64,000 nt of DNA from Bacillus sp. HF117_J1_D (GCA_009928435.1 JAABNQ010000002.1:1-64000); one strand, 5' to 3'; counted from the first letter of the stretch, positions 1 to 12,072 are shown. A program made the numbers and translations. The notes: a model not told the origin generated them from the sequence alone.

Positions 1-98
1 CTTGATTTCACTAGCTTTCGGATGGTTTTTAGATAAATTTAGTCACGGATTAAGGTAAAAGATAAAAAAGTGAATGAAATTGAACGGGGTGCAAGTGT

Positions 99-518
99 AT
101 GAAAATTTCTACCAAAGGTCGTTATGGTCTGACCATCATGATTGAACTTGGAAAAAGATATGGAGAGGGCCCTATATCCTTGAAGTCGATCGCACAGTCT
201 CATAATCTTTCGGAGCATTATCTTGAGCAGCTTGCAGGTCCTCTTCGCAATGCGGGGCTGGTTAAAAGCGTGAGGGGGGCATATGGCGGCTACATATTGG
301 CTAAAGAGCCTTCAGAGATTACGGCTGGCGATATCATCCGCGTATTAGAGGGGCCCATTAGTCCTGTCGAAGGAATCGAGGATGAGGAGCCTGCAAAAAG
401 GTCGTTATGGATCAGAATACGTGACGCAGTAAAGGATGTTTTGGACAGTACAACTGTTGAGGATTTGGCTAACCATGAAGATGAAGGCCAAGTACAGCCC
501 TACATGTTTTATATTTAA
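99..518 (+). CDS. cymR: Rrf2-family transcriptional regulator CymR
   Basis: A 139-aa protein with the N-terminal Rrf2 winged helix (starts MKISTKGRYGL, recognition region SEHYLEQLAGPLRNAGLV, wing RGAYGGY). In Bacillus, CymR is the master repressor of cysteine metabolism and works in a complex with the cysteine synthase CysK. The protein has no cysteine at all, so it cannot hold the Fe-S cluster that IscR and NsrR use; this and the tail EEPAKRSLWIRIRDAVKDVL favour CymR. It sits 21 bp upstream of a cysteine desulfurase, the usual Bacillus arrangement. The ATG is preceded by a weak GGGGTG ribosome binding site. The 98 bases before it contain no other gene that I can see. Confidence 0.93.
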   Translation: MKISTKGRYGLTIMIELGKRYGEGPISLKSIAQSHNLSEHYLEQLAGPLRNAGLVKSVRGAYGGYILAKEPSEITAGDIIRVLEGPISPVEGIEDEEPAKRSLWIRIRDAVKDVLDSTTVEDLANHEDEGQVQPYMFYI

Positions 519-539
519 TCTTAGAAATTGGTGGGAACA

Positions 540-2811
<2,272 letters not shown>

Positions 2812-2814
2812 TTG

Positions 2815-2846
2815 AAGAGCTGCTTATTTTATAAGCAGCTCTTTCC
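2815..2846 (+). terminator. Rho-independent terminator after mnmA
   Basis: A perfect 10-bp stem (GAGCTGCTTA paired with TAAGCAGCTC) encloses a short TTTTA loop and is followed by TTT. It lies 6 nt after the mnmA stop and ends the cymR-yrvO-mnmA unit. Confidence 0.85.
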
Positions 2847-2957
2847 TGGTGAGCAAGTTTAAAATGATACTACATATTATGCGTAGCTGTTGAACGGGCA
2901 TTTCTTTTTGCGATAACATGGAAAAGCGGAAGCGCACGCTTTTTCTGATAGGATATA

Positions 2958-2966
2958 TGTTATAAT
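2958..2966 (+). promoter_or_regulatory. Probable extended -10 promoter for the yrrB-recD2 unit
   Basis: TG-T-TATAAT forms a perfect extended -10 element about 39 bp before yrrB. No good -35 box is seen at 17 bp, which is typical of extended -10 promoters. Just upstream, at 2926-2946, an AAAAGCG/CGCTTTT inverted repeat resembles the end of the dispersed repeat described elsewhere in this window. Confidence 0.5.
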
Positions 2967-3004
2967 TTGAACAACTAAAAGAACTTATGTACGGAGTGTA
3001 GCAA

Positions 3005-3673
3005 ATGGATAAAAACAAACAGGGAATTGAATATTTACAGCAAGGAGAAATGGAAAAAGCCATTCAAATGTTTACAGGAGCGATAGAGGAGAATCCGAAG
3101 GACCCGGTAGGTTATGTAAACTTCGCCAACGTTCTTCTATCGGTTGGAGAGCCGCAACGGGCGGAGGAATTTCTCAAGCGCGCTATAGAACTGGATAATC
3201 AGGCGACAGCGGCTTATTACAGCTATGGGAATTTATATTTTAATCAGGAGAAATATCCGGAGGCAGCCGGAATGTTTGAAAAAGCTCTGGCTATTGGCCC
3301 GGAAACAAATGATTTACATTATATGCTTGGAATGTGCTTTGTAAATTTGGGAAGAAATGAGTTGTCGCTCCCATATCTGCAAAGAAGTGTAGAGCTGGAT
3401 GCTGCAGATATTGAAGCGAAGTTCCAGTATGGATTGGCCTTAGCAAGGACAGGAGTCATGGACGAAGCAATTAAAAATTTAGCAGAAGTGGTTGAAGCTG
3501 ATCCCGAGCATGCAGACGCTTTGTATAATTTGGGTGTTGCGTACACGGGCGAAGAAAACCAATTAGAAAAAGCCTTGAGCTACTTCAATAAGGCATTGGC
3601 CATCCAACCCGATCATCTTCTTGCGGGGAATGGAAAAAAACTGGTGGAACAAGTTTTAATCGAGCAAGACTAA
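3005..3673 (+). CDS. yrrB: Tetratricopeptide repeat protein (YrrB-like)
   Basis: A 222-aa soluble protein made almost entirely of about six 34-residue TPR units, with repeated patterns such as GIEYLQQGEMEKAIQMF, AYYSYGNLYFNQEKYPEAAGMF and ALYNLGVAYTG. TPRs form a helical scaffold for protein-protein contacts; the B. subtilis homologue has this architecture but no firmly assigned partner. It has no signal peptide or membrane segment. It is 21 bp upstream of recD2 and probably co-transcribed with it. Confidence 0.88.
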   Translation: MDKNKQGIEYLQQGEMEKAIQMFTGAIEENPKDPVGYVNFANVLLSVGEPQRAEEFLKRAIELDNQATAAYYSYGNLYFNQEKYPEAAGMFEKALAIGPETNDLHYMLGMCFVNLGRNELSLPYLQRSVELDAADIEAKFQYGLALARTGVMDEAIKNLAEVVEADPEHADALYNLGVAYTGEENQLEKALSYFNKALAIQPDHLLAGNGKKLVEQVLIEQD

Positions 3674-3694
3674 GCATTAAGGGAGGTCCCGGCA

Positions 3695-6091
3695 ATGGAA
3701 TCACTTGATCTGTTTTCCGAAGATGAAAAATTCATAAAGGGTCGGCACCTCGTTACGATTTTTCATAATGAACAAAACCTGTACTCTGTCGTCAGAATTA
3801 GAGTGGAAGAAACAAACGAGGAGTATAAGGAAAAAGAAGCTGTCATCACTGGTTATTTTCCAAAAATACACGAACAGGAAACATACATTTTTTACGGAGG
3901 ATTACAGGAACATCCGAAATTTGGGCTCCAATTCCAAGCTAAGCACTTTAAAAAAGAAATGCCACAGACAAAACAGGGACTCGTTACGTATCTTTCCAGC
4001 GATTTATTCAAAGGTATTGGTAAAAAAACGGCTGAAAGAATTGTGGAAGCCCTTGGTGAGAACGCGATCAGCCTCATTTTAAGCAAACCATCTGTTTTGG
4101 AGGGAATCCCCAGGGTTCCGCCTGAAGTAGCCAGCAGCTTGTATGAAACGCTTCTTGAACACCAGGGACTGGAGCAGGTGATGATTGGTTTAAATCAGTA
4201 CGGATTCGGGCCGCAAATATCCATGAAGATATACCAGGTGTATAAAGAGGAAACATTGAATATCATTGAAAAAAATCCATACCAGCTGATCGAAGATGTC
4301 GAAGGAATTGGGTTCGGCAGAGCGGATGAGCTTGGAGCTCAGCTTGGCATTGTGGGGAATCATCCACAAAGGATCAAGGCTGGCTGCTTGTATGTTTTGG
4401 ACCAACAATGTATGCAAAACGGACATGTCTATTTGGAAGCGGAGCAGCTGCTTGAACAAGTAAAGCAACTGTTAGAAAACAGCCAGGATGTTGAAATTCC
4501 TTTTGAATTAATTGCAGATGCCCTCATTGAGTTAAAAGAAGAAGGTAAAGTGATTGGTGAGGAACAGCGGGTTTATATGCCTTCGCTTTATTTTTCGGAG
4601 AAAGGTCTTGTTACGAATATTAGCCGGATTATGGATCAAGAGCAATACGCTGATCAATTTCCAGAATCTGAATTTTTATTAGCGCTTGGGAATTTGGAAG
4701 AACGGTTGGGTGTCCAGTATGCCCCCTCCCAAAAAGAAGCGATTCAAACAGCCTTAACGAGTCCATTGATGATTTTGACAGGCGGCCCTGGAACCGGGAA
4801 GACAACCGTTATCAAAGGAATTGTGGAACTGTATGCAGAGCTTCATGGCTGTTCCCTGGATATCCATGCCTATAGAAGGGAAGATGTGTTTCCGTTTGTC
4901 TTGGCAGCCCCTACCGGCCGTGCAGCCAAAAGGATGGCCGAGTCGACCGGGCTCCCAGCGATGACCATCCATAGGCTATTGGGCATGACAGGTCAAGAGG
5001 ACTTAGATACCGAAGGAGAACGAGAGATTGAGGGGAAAATCATCATCATTGATGAAATGTCGATGGTGGATACGTGGCTTGCCCATCAGCTTTTTAAGTC
5101 GCTTCCTGACACGATTCAGGTTATTCTTGTAGGGGATGAGGATCAGCTACCTTCCGTTGGACCAGGACAAGTGCTGAAAGATCTTTTAGCCTCCAATACC
5201 CTTCCAATTGTCCAACTGACTGACATTTATCGTCAAGCAGACGGTTCGTCGATTGTGGAACTGGCACACGAAATAAAAAATGGAAAAACCCCTTCTGATA
5301 TTACAGTTCAGAAAAAAGACAGGTCGTTTATCAAATGCCAAGCACCGCAAATAGGGGATGCTGTTGAGCAAGTCGTAAAAAATGCTATCACAAAAGGCTA
5401 CACGGCCAAGGATATTCAAATATTAGCTCCTATGTACCGAGGGCCTGCCGGAATCGATAACTTGAATAAAATTTTGCAGGAAGTTTTTAATCCGAAAAAA
5501 GAAAAAAGAAATAAGGAAATAGTTTTAGGGGAAACGAAATTCCGGATAGGAGATAAGGTGCTGCAGCTTGTCAATCAACCGGAAAAAAATGTCTTTAATG
5601 GTGATATCGGAGAAATTATTTCGATCTTGTATGCAAATGAAAATGTGGAAAAGCAGGATATGATTATCGTTTCTTTTGAGGGAACAGAAGTCACATATAT
5701 GCGCCAGGATTTTAATCAGATTACTCATGCTTTTTGCTGCTCTATTCATAAATCACAGGGGAGCGAGTTCCCGATTGTCATCCTTCCAGTTGTAAGGAAC
5801 TATTATCGGATGCTTCGACGCAATTTATTATATACAGCCATCACACGGAGCAGGCAATTTCTTATTCTGTGTGGAGAAGAAAGTGCCTTTCGTACTGGAA
5901 TAGAAAGAGAGGACGACCAAAAGAGACAAACCACATTGCGTGAGAAGCTGGCAGGTGAAAAACTACAGCCTGCTGTTGAAGCACAACAATTGAATCATGA
6001 GCCAGAGGACCTGTCGTATGAAGACAAGCTTTTCATGACTAATCCTATGATTGGCATGGAAAATGTTTCACCTTATGATTTCCTCGATTGA
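3695..6091 (+). CDS. recD2: ATP-dependent DNA helicase RecD2
   Basis: A 798-aa superfamily 1B helicase with the long N-terminal extension typical of RecD2, the form found in bacteria lacking RecBC. The extension carries an OB-like region (residues 1-90) and helix-hairpin-helix motifs (for example FKGIGKKTAERIVEALG). The helicase core shows Walker A GGPGTGKTT near residue 363, APTGRAAKRM, the DEMSMVD Walker B region, GDEDQLPSVGPG, and late motifs AFCCSIHKSQGSEF and LLYTAITRS. In B. subtilis RecD2 acts in replication fork progression and recombination repair. The start is preceded by GGGAGGT. Confidence 0.96.
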   Translation: MESLDLFSEDEKFIKGRHLVTIFHNEQNLYSVVRIRVEETNEEYKEKEAVITGYFPKIHEQETYIFYGGLQEHPKFGLQFQAKHFKKEMPQTKQGLVTYLSSDLFKGIGKKTAERIVEALGENAISLILSKPSVLEGIPRVPPEVASSLYETLLEHQGLEQVMIGLNQYGFGPQISMKIYQVYKEETLNIIEKNPYQLIEDVEGIGFGRADELGAQLGIVGNHPQRIKAGCLYVLDQQCMQNGHVYLEAEQLLEQVKQLLENSQDVEIPFELIADALIELKEEGKVIGEEQRVYMPSLYFSEKGLVTNISRIMDQEQYADQFPESEFLLALGNLEERLGVQYAPSQKEAIQTALTSPLMILTGGPGTGKTTVIKGIVELYAELHGCSLDIHAYRREDVFPFVLAAPTGRAAKRMAESTGLPAMTIHRLLGMTGQEDLDTEGEREIEGKIIIIDEMSMVDTWLAHQLFKSLPDTIQVILVGDEDQLPSVGPGQVLKDLLASNTLPIVQLTDIYRQADGSSIVELAHEIKNGKTPSDITVQKKDRSFIKCQAPQIGDAVEQVVKNAITKGYTAKDIQILAPMYRGPAGIDNLNKILQEVFNPKKEKRNKEIVLGETKFRIGDKVLQLVNQPEKNVFNGDIGEIISILYANENVEKQDMIIVSFEGTEVTYMRQDFNQITHAFCCSIHKSQGSEFPIVILPVVRNYYRMLRRNLLYTAITRSRQFLILCGEESAFRTGIEREDDQKRQTTLREKLAGEKLQPAVEAQQLNHEPEDLSYEDKLFMTNPMIGMENVSPYDFLD

Positions 6092-6129
6092 GCAGACAAT
6101 AAAAATGTTCGAAAAAGGCGGTGTTTCTT

Positions 6130-6660
6130 TTGCGGACATTTTCTTTATTGAAAGGCATGTCGGTCTATGACCGAAGTGGAGAAATACTTGGCGAGGTTTG
6201 CGATATTTGCATAGGCGAAGAGGGACTGGTAACAGATCTTTTGCTGCAGATGAAAGGGCTTATCGGTAAAAAGGTACGCGTTCCCGTTCAGTCTGTTTCA
6301 TCCTTTGGTGAGGATGGGATTATACTTGATAGCAATGGGCAATACTCCAAATATCGAGAGATGGATCATGAATATACGATGCATCATGGCCGTCCATTAG
6401 CTAAAAAAAATACAATGACGCCGCATGGCGAACAACTCGGCTTGCTGGATGATGTATATTTTTTGGAAAAAGAGGGCACAATCGTTGGGTACGAGCTGAC
6501 TGATGGTTTTTTCTCAGATATAACGGAAGGAAAGCGGGTAATCCGAACCCTCGATCCCCCCAATATGGGAAAGGATGCCATCATCGTGTCGGCCATTAAC
6601 CAACGAGGTGGCAATGCCCATGATGAAATGTCCGAATTGTCAAAGCAAAGACCTTGGTAA
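6130..6660 (+). CDS. yrrD: PRC-barrel domain protein (YrrD-like)
   Basis: A 176-aa protein with two PRC-barrel-like segments: MSVYDRSGEILGEVCDICIGEEG near the N-terminus and a second from about residue 95, with GEQLGLLDDVYFLEKEGTIVGYEL. PRC barrels occur in RimM-like and photosystem proteins and bind protein or RNA partners. Function in Bacillus is unproven. The TTG at 6130 is preferred because AAAGGCGGTG sits just upstream; the GTG at 6121 lies inside that ribosome binding site. Its 3' end overlaps the next gene. Confidence 0.8.
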   Translation: MRTFSLLKGMSVYDRSGEILGEVCDICIGEEGLVTDLLLQMKGLIGKKVRVPVQSVSSFGEDGIILDSNGQYSKYREMDHEYTMHHGRPLAKKNTMTPHGEQLGLLDDVYFLEKEGTIVGYELTDGFFSDITEGKRVIRTLDPPNMGKDAIIVSAINQRGGNAHDEMSELSKQRPW

Positions 6661-6808
6661 AATTGGAGTCAATCAGTACTATTGCTGGAATTGCTTCATA
6701 GAACTTTCCATTGGGAAGGAAATCATCTATACCCACCAGGTGGAAGAAGATGGTACCTTGAGTTCCTTGGATGATTTGTTCGACGAACGGGAACGAAAAT
6801 TGAGTTAG
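6620..6808 (+). CDS. yrzR: Small zinc-ribbon protein (YrzR-like)
   Basis: A 62-aa protein starting MMKCPNCQSKDLGKIG with two CxxC pairs (CPNC and CWNC), a likely zinc ribbon. The tail is acidic and charged. The ATG at 6620 is chosen because GAGGTGG at 6605-6611 is placed about 8 nt upstream; ATG 6623 is also possible. It overlaps the end of yrrD by 41 nt, so the two are probably translationally coupled. Similar small proteins follow yrrD in Bacillus. No function is known. Confidence 0.75.
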   Translation: MMKCPNCQSKDLGKIGVNQYYCWNCFIELSIGKEIIYTHQVEEDGTLSSLDDLFDERERKLS

Positions 6809-6841
6809 GAGGCTGCCTTCAGAAGGTAGCCTCTTGATTTT
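6809..6841 (+). terminator. Rho-independent terminator after yrzR
   Basis: A 12-bp stem with one G-T pair (GAGGCTGCCTTC against GAAGGTAGCCTC) is followed by TTGATTTT. It begins at the yrzR stop codon. Confidence 0.8.
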
Positions 6842-6862
6842 ACTTTATCTTCTGTATGTGAG

Positions 6863-6889
6863 AATGCATATGGGTATTCGATTCAATGG
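6863..6889 (+). repeat. Fragment of dispersed repeat family A (left end)
   Basis: These 27 bases match the reverse complement of 35149-35175 at about 25 of 27 positions (AATGCATATGGGTATTC then ATTCA-TGG). They correspond to one terminus of the longer repeat upstream of rpsT. No rest of the element is found here, so this is a truncated copy in the yrzR-yrrI gap. Confidence 0.6.
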
Positions 6890-6970
6890 AGAAGACGCTT
6901 ATTCTTCTGTTTTTTCTTTCCTTTCGATTAAAAATTGATAAAAAATGACACACTAATCGTAGGAGGGAAC

Positions 6971-8044
6971 ATGTTGAAGCAAAAGCGGCACCGCTTAATA
7001 TACAATTTGGCGATAGTGTTATTGTTATTTATTATTCTTTATTGCTTTTTGTTGATAAAACCCCTATGGAAACCTGTTTTCACGATTGTGTGTATTGGAC
7101 TGCTGCCATTTGTTATTGGTGGCTTTATTGCTTATCTGCTTTATCCGATTGTCGAGAAAATGGAGATGCTCGGCATCAATCGGATTGTTGCGATTCTTGC
7201 GATATATGTGTTGTTTTTTGGTGGGTTGGGCTATGCTCTTTATATGGGTATTCCCGTTCTGATTGATCAGATTAGTCATTTTTCAAACCATGTACCTGAA
7301 TTGGCAGGGCATTATAAAGGGCTTGTGAAAGACTTGCATGAATCGACTTCGAGATGGCCGGATGGAATACAGGCTCAAATCGAAGGACGCGTTGATGATT
7401 TTGAACAATGGTTGAATAAATTTTTGGAAAAGATGATGTCCATCTTCAAAGGACTCTTCAACTTTATTTTTATTTTGGCTGTCATTCCGTTCGTTTCTTT
7501 TTACATATTAAAGGATCTTGATCTAATTAAACAGGCTGTGTGGTATATGACACCGAAGCGATGGAGGAAGCAAGGAGAGGAATTTCTTGCTGCAGTGAAT
7601 ATTTCTCTAGGAGGATATATTCGTGGGCAGCTCCTTGTTTGTGTGATCATTGGAACGATTTCTAGTCTTTTATTTTGGCTGATAGGATTGGATTATCCAG
7701 TTATTATGGGTTCTATAGTTGCTTTTACAAATATTATTCCCTATTTTGGCCCGGTTATCGGAGCTGTACCCGTCACGGCTCTCGCTTTGCTTAGCTCAGT
7801 CAAGCTGGCCATGATGTCAGTTGGAGTCATTATTTTGCTGCAATTATTGGAGGGGAATGTCCTTTCGCCATATATAGTTGGGAAATCAATTAATATTCAT
7901 CCACTCTTTATCATTGCCGCTTTAATTATAGGTGGAGAAGCTGGAGGGGTGATCGGAATGCTCGTCGCCGTTCCTCTTTTGGCTATTGTCAAGGTGGCTG
8001 TTGTTCATTCACGCGATTACTTTATTAAGGTAAAACAGACTTAA
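6971..8044 (+). CDS. yrrI: AI-2E family transporter (YrrI-like permease)
   Basis: A 357-aa polytopic membrane protein of the AI-2E/UPF0118 family. It has about three N-terminal helices (from IYNLAIVLLLFIILYCFLL), a soluble amphipathic stretch (about residues 95-160) and C-terminal helices with the conserved NIIPYFGPVIGAVP. Members export AI-2 or ions, and this one's substrate cannot be told. The ATG at 6971 follows a strong AGGAGGG. It is bounded by a terminator upstream and the alaS promoter downstream, so it looks monocistronic. Confidence 0.85.
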   Translation: MLKQKRHRLIYNLAIVLLLFIILYCFLLIKPLWKPVFTIVCIGLLPFVIGGFIAYLLYPIVEKMEMLGINRIVAILAIYVLFFGGLGYALYMGIPVLIDQISHFSNHVPELAGHYKGLVKDLHESTSRWPDGIQAQIEGRVDDFEQWLNKFLEKMMSIFKGLFNFIFILAVIPFVSFYILKDLDLIKQAVWYMTPKRWRKQGEEFLAAVNISLGGYIRGQLLVCVIIGTISSLLFWLIGLDYPVIMGSIVAFTNIIPYFGPVIGAVPVTALALLSSVKLAMMSVGVIILLQLLEGNVLSPYIVGKSINIHPLFIIAALIIGGEAGGVIGMLVAVPLLAIVKVAVVHSRDYFIKVKQT

Positions 8045-8046
8045 GA

Positions 8047-8075
8047 TTGACAAAGATTTTTCTATTACCTATAAT
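8047..8075 (+). promoter_or_regulatory. Sigma-A promoter of the alaS T-box leader
   Basis: A perfect TTGACA at 8047-8052 is followed after exactly 17 bp by a perfect TATAAT at 8070-8075. Transcription would start near 8082 and make a leader of about 280 nt before alaS. Confidence 0.88.
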
Positions 8076-8099
8076 TTCTAGTAGCTAATATACTTGAAA

Positions 8100-8345
8100 A
8101 ACGAAGAAGGATCCATTCTTATTACTGCCCATCTGAGCGACGATTTTTTCGTTTCCAAAGAGAGGAATTTCCGTGGCTGAAAGAAATTCTAGATGAAGAG
8201 TAATAATGAGCTAATCCGGAGTGCAGTTAAAAGCCTGCCGTTTACCGCGTTAAGGTCCTGAGAGATGGCAGAGTATGATTCTTTGCTAAATCAGGGTGGT
8301 ACCGCGTCTAAGCTTCGCCCCTGGCTGGGGAGAAGCTTTTTTATT
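8100..8345 (+). promoter_or_regulatory. T-box riboswitch of alaS (GCU specifier)
   Basis: The T-box core AGGGTGGTACCGCG is at 8293-8306; its TGGT can pair with the ACCA end of uncharged tRNA-Ala. Stem I can be drawn from the sequence: GGAT (8109-8112) pairs with ATCC (8214-8217), and TTATTACT (8119-8126) pairs with AGTAATAA (8199-8206). The internal loop between them carries GCT at 8210-8212 followed by A, matching an alanine specifier codon. The distal arm has AGAGAG, then GAATTTC (8165-8171) paired with GAAATTC (8183-8189). An intrinsic terminator at 8310-8345 (AAGCTTC, GCCCC with GGGG, GAAGCTT, T-run) is the regulated switch. Low charging of tRNA-Ala should allow readthrough into alaS. Confidence 0.93.
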
Positions 8346-8365
8346 TCGTATAAGGAGGACAAATC

Positions 8366-10993
8366 ATGAAAAAACTAACAAGCTCACAAATTAGACAGAT
8401 GTTTTTGGATTTTTTTCAGGAGAAGGGACATAAAGTGGAGCCTAGTGCTTCCCTTATTCCGCATGACGATCCCTCTTTGCTATGGATCAACAGTGGTGTT
8501 GCAACACTGAAGAAATATTTCGATGGCAGGGAGATTCCAGAGAATCCCAAAATAGTCAATGCCCAAAAGTCCATCCGGACAAATGACATTGAAAATGTCG
8601 GAAAAACAGCAAGGCATCATACATTTTTTGAAATGCTCGGAAATTTTTCCATAGGGGATTATTTCAAGAAAGAAGCGATTGAATGGGCATGGGAGTTTTT
8701 GACAGATGAAAAATGGATTGGATTTGATCCCGAAAAATTGTCTGTAACGATCCATCCGGAAGATGATGAAGCTTTTGAACTGTGGAATCAGACAATCGGT
8801 TTGCCCAAAGAAAGAATTATCCGTCTTAAGGAGAACTTCTGGGATATCGGTGAAGGGCCGAGCGGGCCAAACTCGGAGATCTTTTATGATAGAGGTCCCG
8901 AATATGGGGACGATCCAGATGATCCGGAATTGTTTCCGGGTGGAGAAAATGAAAGGTATCTTGAGATCTGGAACCTTGTATTTTCACAGTTTAATCACAA
9001 TCCAGACGGAACCTACACGCCTCTTCCCAAGAAAAACATTGATACGGGTATGGGGCTGGAGCGGATGGCTTCTGTCGTTCAAGATGTACCGACTAATTTT
9101 GAGACAGATTTATTTATGCCGATTATCAAGGAAACTGAAAAGCTCTCCGGTAAGGCTTACGAAAATGCAGGACTGGATACAGCATTCAAGGTCATTGCGG
9201 ACCATGTACGGACAGTTGTATTTGCTGTAAGTGATGGGGCTCTGCCTTCAAATGAAGGCCGTGGATATGTATTAAGGAGGCTTCTCCGCAGGGCTGTACG
9301 CTATGGGAAAGAATTGGGGATTGAAAAACCATTCATGTACCGTCTTGTATCGGTGGTAGGTGAAATCATGAAAGATTTCTATCCGAAAGTATTGGAGAAC
9401 ATAGACTTTATTCAGCGGGTGATCAAAAATGAAGAGGAACGTTTCCATGAAACATTGAATGATGGATTGGAAATCTTGTTTTCATTGATTAAAAAAGCAA
9501 AAGTTGAAGGAAAAGATATGATTTCCGGAGAAGATGTTTTCAGGCTCTATGACACATATGGTTTCCCTGTGGAATTGACGGAGGAATATGCGGAAGAAGA
9601 GCAGTTAAAAGTCGATCATGAAGGCTTTGCACAAGAAATGGAAAAGCAACGGGAAAGAGCGCGCTCTGCTAGGAGCGAAACGGATTCTATGCAAGTTCAA
9701 AACAGCACCCTAGCTGAATTGACAGTCAGCAGTGAATTTGTCGGCTATGACAGCCTTGTTACAGATTCGGTTGTTCTAGCCATTTTAAAAGATGGTGAAA
9801 TCACTGAGAAAGCCGAAGAAGGGGAGGAAATTCAATTTTTATTGGATGTTACGCCTTTTTATGCAGAAAGCGGCGGACAAGTTGCAGACCATGGGGTAGT
9901 CAGTGGACCTGGTCTAAAAATCGAAGTGACTAAAGTCATCAAAGCACCAAACGGCCAAAATCTTCATACAGGAATGATTAAAGAAGGCACAGTCATAACT
10001 AGCAGTGAAGTGAAGGCAGAGGTTGATGAGAAAATGCGGGGCCAAATCATCAAAAACCATACGGCAACCCACTTACTGCATAAGGCATTAAAAGATGTTC
10101 TGGGAACACATGTCAATCAGGCTGGTTCATATGTTGGACCGGAAAGGCTCCGTTTTGATTTCTCCCATTTTGGTTCGGTAACAGAAGAAGAGCTAGAAAA
10201 AGTTGAAGAGAAAGTAAACCGTGAAATTTGGGCCAATCATGTGGTTCAGACAAAGCTGACAAGCTTGGAAGAAGCAAAGCAAATGGGAGCAATGGCCTTA
10301 TTTGGCGAAAAATACGGTGATACAGTCCGCGTTGTATCAGCTGGAGCCAGTCTTGAATTATGTGGCGGCTGTCATGTTTCAAATACGGCAGAAATAGGGC
10401 TGTTCAAAATTATTACGGAAAGTGGTATTGGAGCTGGTGCACGTCGGATAGAAGCCGTAACGGGTGAGCATGCGTTCCGCTTCATGAATGAGCAGGTTAA
10501 TGAACTGCATAATGTCGCAGACAAGTTAAAAACAAAACCAGACCAAGTGCAAGAAAAAACGGAAGCTCTTCTTTTGGAATTAAAAGAATGTCAAAGGGAA
10601 AATGAATCTCTCACAGCAAAACTTGCACATGTAGAAGCTGGAAGCCTTATCCAAAAAGCTAAAGAGGTGGAAGGCATCAAATTCATTGCGAGCACTGTCC
10701 AAGGCGCTGATATGAACACGCTGAGAAATATGGGCGATGATTTAAAACAACAGCTCGGCTCGGGAATCGTCGTGCTCGGGTCTACACAAAATGGAAAAGT
10801 GAATATTATTGCCGGAGTTACAAAAGATTTAATGGAAAAAGGATATCATGCTGGAAAATTGGTTAAAGAAGTGGCTTCCCGCTGTGGTGGAGGCGGCGGA
10901 GGACGTCCGGATATGGCCCAGGCTGGTGGGAAAAACCCTGATCAATTGGAATCTGCTCTAGCTTATGTAAGTGAATGGATAAAATCCGTTTGA
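8366..10993 (+). CDS. alaS: Alanyl-tRNA synthetase
   Basis: An 875-aa class II synthetase that charges tRNA-Ala. The N-terminal catalytic domain begins [22 protein letters not shown] and contains [19 protein letters not shown]. The editing domain has the zinc motif [11 protein letters not shown] (about residue 564) and CGGCH (about residue 665). The C-Ala domain ends with the glycine run and RPDMAQAGG. The length is normal. AGGAGG precedes the ATG. Expression is controlled by the T-box leader directly upstream, which has an Ala GCU specifier, so gene identity and regulator agree. Confidence 0.98.
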   Translation: MKKLTSSQIRQMFLDFFQEKGHKVEPSASLIPHDDPSLLWINSGVATLKKYFDGREIPENPKIVNAQKSIRTNDIENVGKTARHHTFFEMLGNFSIGDYFKKEAIEWAWEFLTDEKWIGFDPEKLSVTIHPEDDEAFELWNQTIGLPKERIIRLKENFWDIGEGPSGPNSEIFYDRGPEYGDDPDDPELFPGGENERYLEIWNLVFSQFNHNPDGTYTPLPKKNIDTGMGLERMASVVQDVPTNFETDLFMPIIKETEKLSGKAYENAGLDTAFKVIADHVRTVVFAVSDGALPSNEGRGYVLRRLLRRAVRYGKELGIEKPFMYRLVSVVGEIMKDFYPKVLENIDFIQRVIKNEEERFHETLNDGLEILFSLIKKAKVEGKDMISGEDVFRLYDTYGFPVELTEEYAEEEQLKVDHEGFAQEMEKQRERARSARSETDSMQVQNSTLAELTVSSEFVGYDSLVTDSVVLAILKDGEITEKAEEGEEIQFLLDVTPFYAESGGQVADHGVVSGPGLKIEVTKVIKAPNGQNLHTGMIKEGTVITSSEVKAEVDEKMRGQIIKNHTATHLLHKALKDVLGTHVNQAGSYVGPERLRFDFSHFGSVTEEELEKVEEKVNREIWANHVVQTKLTSLEEAKQMGAMALFGEKYGDTVRVVSAGASLELCGGCHVSNTAEIGLFKIITESGIGAGARRIEAVTGEHAFRFMNEQVNELHNVADKLKTKPDQVQEKTEALLLELKECQRENESLTAKLAHVEAGSLIQKAKEVEGIKFIASTVQGADMNTLRNMGDDLKQQLGSGIVVLGSTQNGKVNIIAGVTKDLMEKGYHAGKLVKEVASRCGGGGGGRPDMAQAGGKNPDQLESALAYVSEWIKSV

Positions 10994-11077
10994 TTCCAGC
11001 TTCAAATCATGTACAATGAAGGTAATGTTTTACAGCGGGCCAATCCTGTACGCAAGTTTTGAAAGAAGGTGTTGTAA

Positions 11078-11347
11078 ATGAGCTCTTTTGATAAAACAAT
11101 GCGGTTTGAGTTTTATGATGACCCAATGGAGCATGATGTCAAAGAAGTTCTGCTGCACGTATACGGGGCTCTTCAGGAGAAAGGATATAATCCCATTAAC
11201 CAAATCGTCGGTTATTTGCTTTCTGGTGACCCTGCCTATATTCCAAGGCATCAGGATGCACGTAATTTAATGAGAAAGCTGGAAAGGGATGAAATCATCG
11301 AAGAGCTGGTGAAGTCCTATTTAAAGCAGCATCGTGAGGAGAAGTGA
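11078..11347 (+). CDS. ireB: IreB family regulatory phosphoprotein
   Basis: An 89-aa protein of the DUF965/IreB family, starting [15 protein letters not shown]. In Enterococcus faecalis IreB is phosphorylated on N-terminal threonines by the PASTA kinase IreK and modulates cephalosporin resistance; the equivalent Thr is present here at position 7. It sits just upstream of ruvX, an order conserved across Firmicutes. AAGAAGGTG precedes the ATG. Its specific role in this organism is inferred only from family membership. Confidence 0.9.
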   Translation: MSSFDKTMRFEFYDDPMEHDVKEVLLHVYGALQEKGYNPINQIVGYLLSGDPAYIPRHQDARNLMRKLERDEIIEELVKSYLKQHREEK

Positions 11348-11350
11348 GTT

Positions 11351-11770
11351 TTGAGGATTATGGGCCTTGATGTTGGCTCGAGGACAGTGGGCGTTGCAGT
11401 CAGCGATGAAATGGGCTGGACCGCTCAGGGCATTGAGACAATATCGATCAATGAAGATAGAAACCAGTTTGGATTCGAACGAATTGGTGAGATTATTAAA
11501 GAATACCGTATTGAACAAATCATTGTCGGTCTGCCGAAAAATATGAATAATACGATTGGTCCACGCGGAGAAGCTTCGATGGCTTATGCTGAAGAATTGA
11601 GAAGCAGATTTCAGCTGCCTGTCCAGTTATGGGATGAACGACTAAGCACAATGGCAGCTGAAAGGGTCCTTCTAGAAGCGGACGTCAGCAGAAAGAAAAG
11701 AAAAAAGGTCATTGATAAAATGGCAGCTGTCATGATATTACAAGGCTTTTTGGATAGCCAACAATTATGA
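11351..11770 (+). CDS. ruvX: Putative pre-16S rRNA nuclease / Holliday junction resolvase-like YqgF (RuvX)
   Basis: A 139-aa RNase H-fold protein with the N-terminal motif [18 protein letters not shown], where the Asp coordinates metal, then [17 protein letters not shown] and [14 protein letters not shown]. The family (YqgF) processes the 16S rRNA 5' end in E. coli and has been proposed to be a resolvase. It starts with TTG, 3 nt after the ireB stop, with GGAGAAGTGAG as ribosome binding site. It is co-transcribed with ireB and yrzB. Confidence 0.92.
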   Translation: MRIMGLDVGSRTVGVAVSDEMGWTAQGIETISINEDRNQFGFERIGEIIKEYRIEQIIVGLPKNMNNTIGPRGEASMAYAEELRSRFQLPVQLWDERLSTMAAERVLLEADVSRKKRKKVIDKMAAVMILQGFLDSQQL

Positions 11771-11781
11771 GGTGATGACTA

Positions 11782-12066
11782 ATGGAAAATGGTGAAAATT
11801 ATATAACAGTTGTGGATGAAGCAGGAAACGAAGAATTATTTGAAGTCCTCTTTACATTTGACTCAGATGAATTCAACAAATCGTATGTCCTGTATTATCC
11901 AGCCGGTTCAGACAATGGTGAAAACGAGGAGATTGAAATTCATGCGTCTTCCTATACTTCAAATGAAAATGGAGAAGACGGAAATATGCAACCAATTGAA
12001 ACTGACGAAGAGTGGGAAATGATAGAAGAAATGCTTAACACTTTTCTTGCTGAAGAAGAGGAGTAA
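11782..12066 (+). CDS. yrzB: DUF1292 family protein (YrzB-like)
   Basis: A 94-aa very acidic protein (ends [13 protein letters not shown]) of the DUF1292 family, with the conserved [23 protein letters not shown] opening. It is the last gene of the ireB-ruvX-yrzB cluster, the standard Firmicutes order. TGAGGTGATGA precedes the ATG. A terminator follows directly. No molecular function is known for the family. Confidence 0.88.
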   Translation: MENGENYITVVDEAGNEELFEVLFTFDSDEFNKSYVLYYPAGSDNGENEEIEIHASSYTSNENGEDGNMQPIETDEEWEMIEEMLNTFLAEEEE

Positions 12067-12072
12067 TAAAAG

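Noticed and set aside
8763-9230. 155-codon frame inside alaS on the same strand
   Set aside because: Arg/Leu-rich out-of-frame translation of a clear synthetase; no start signal.
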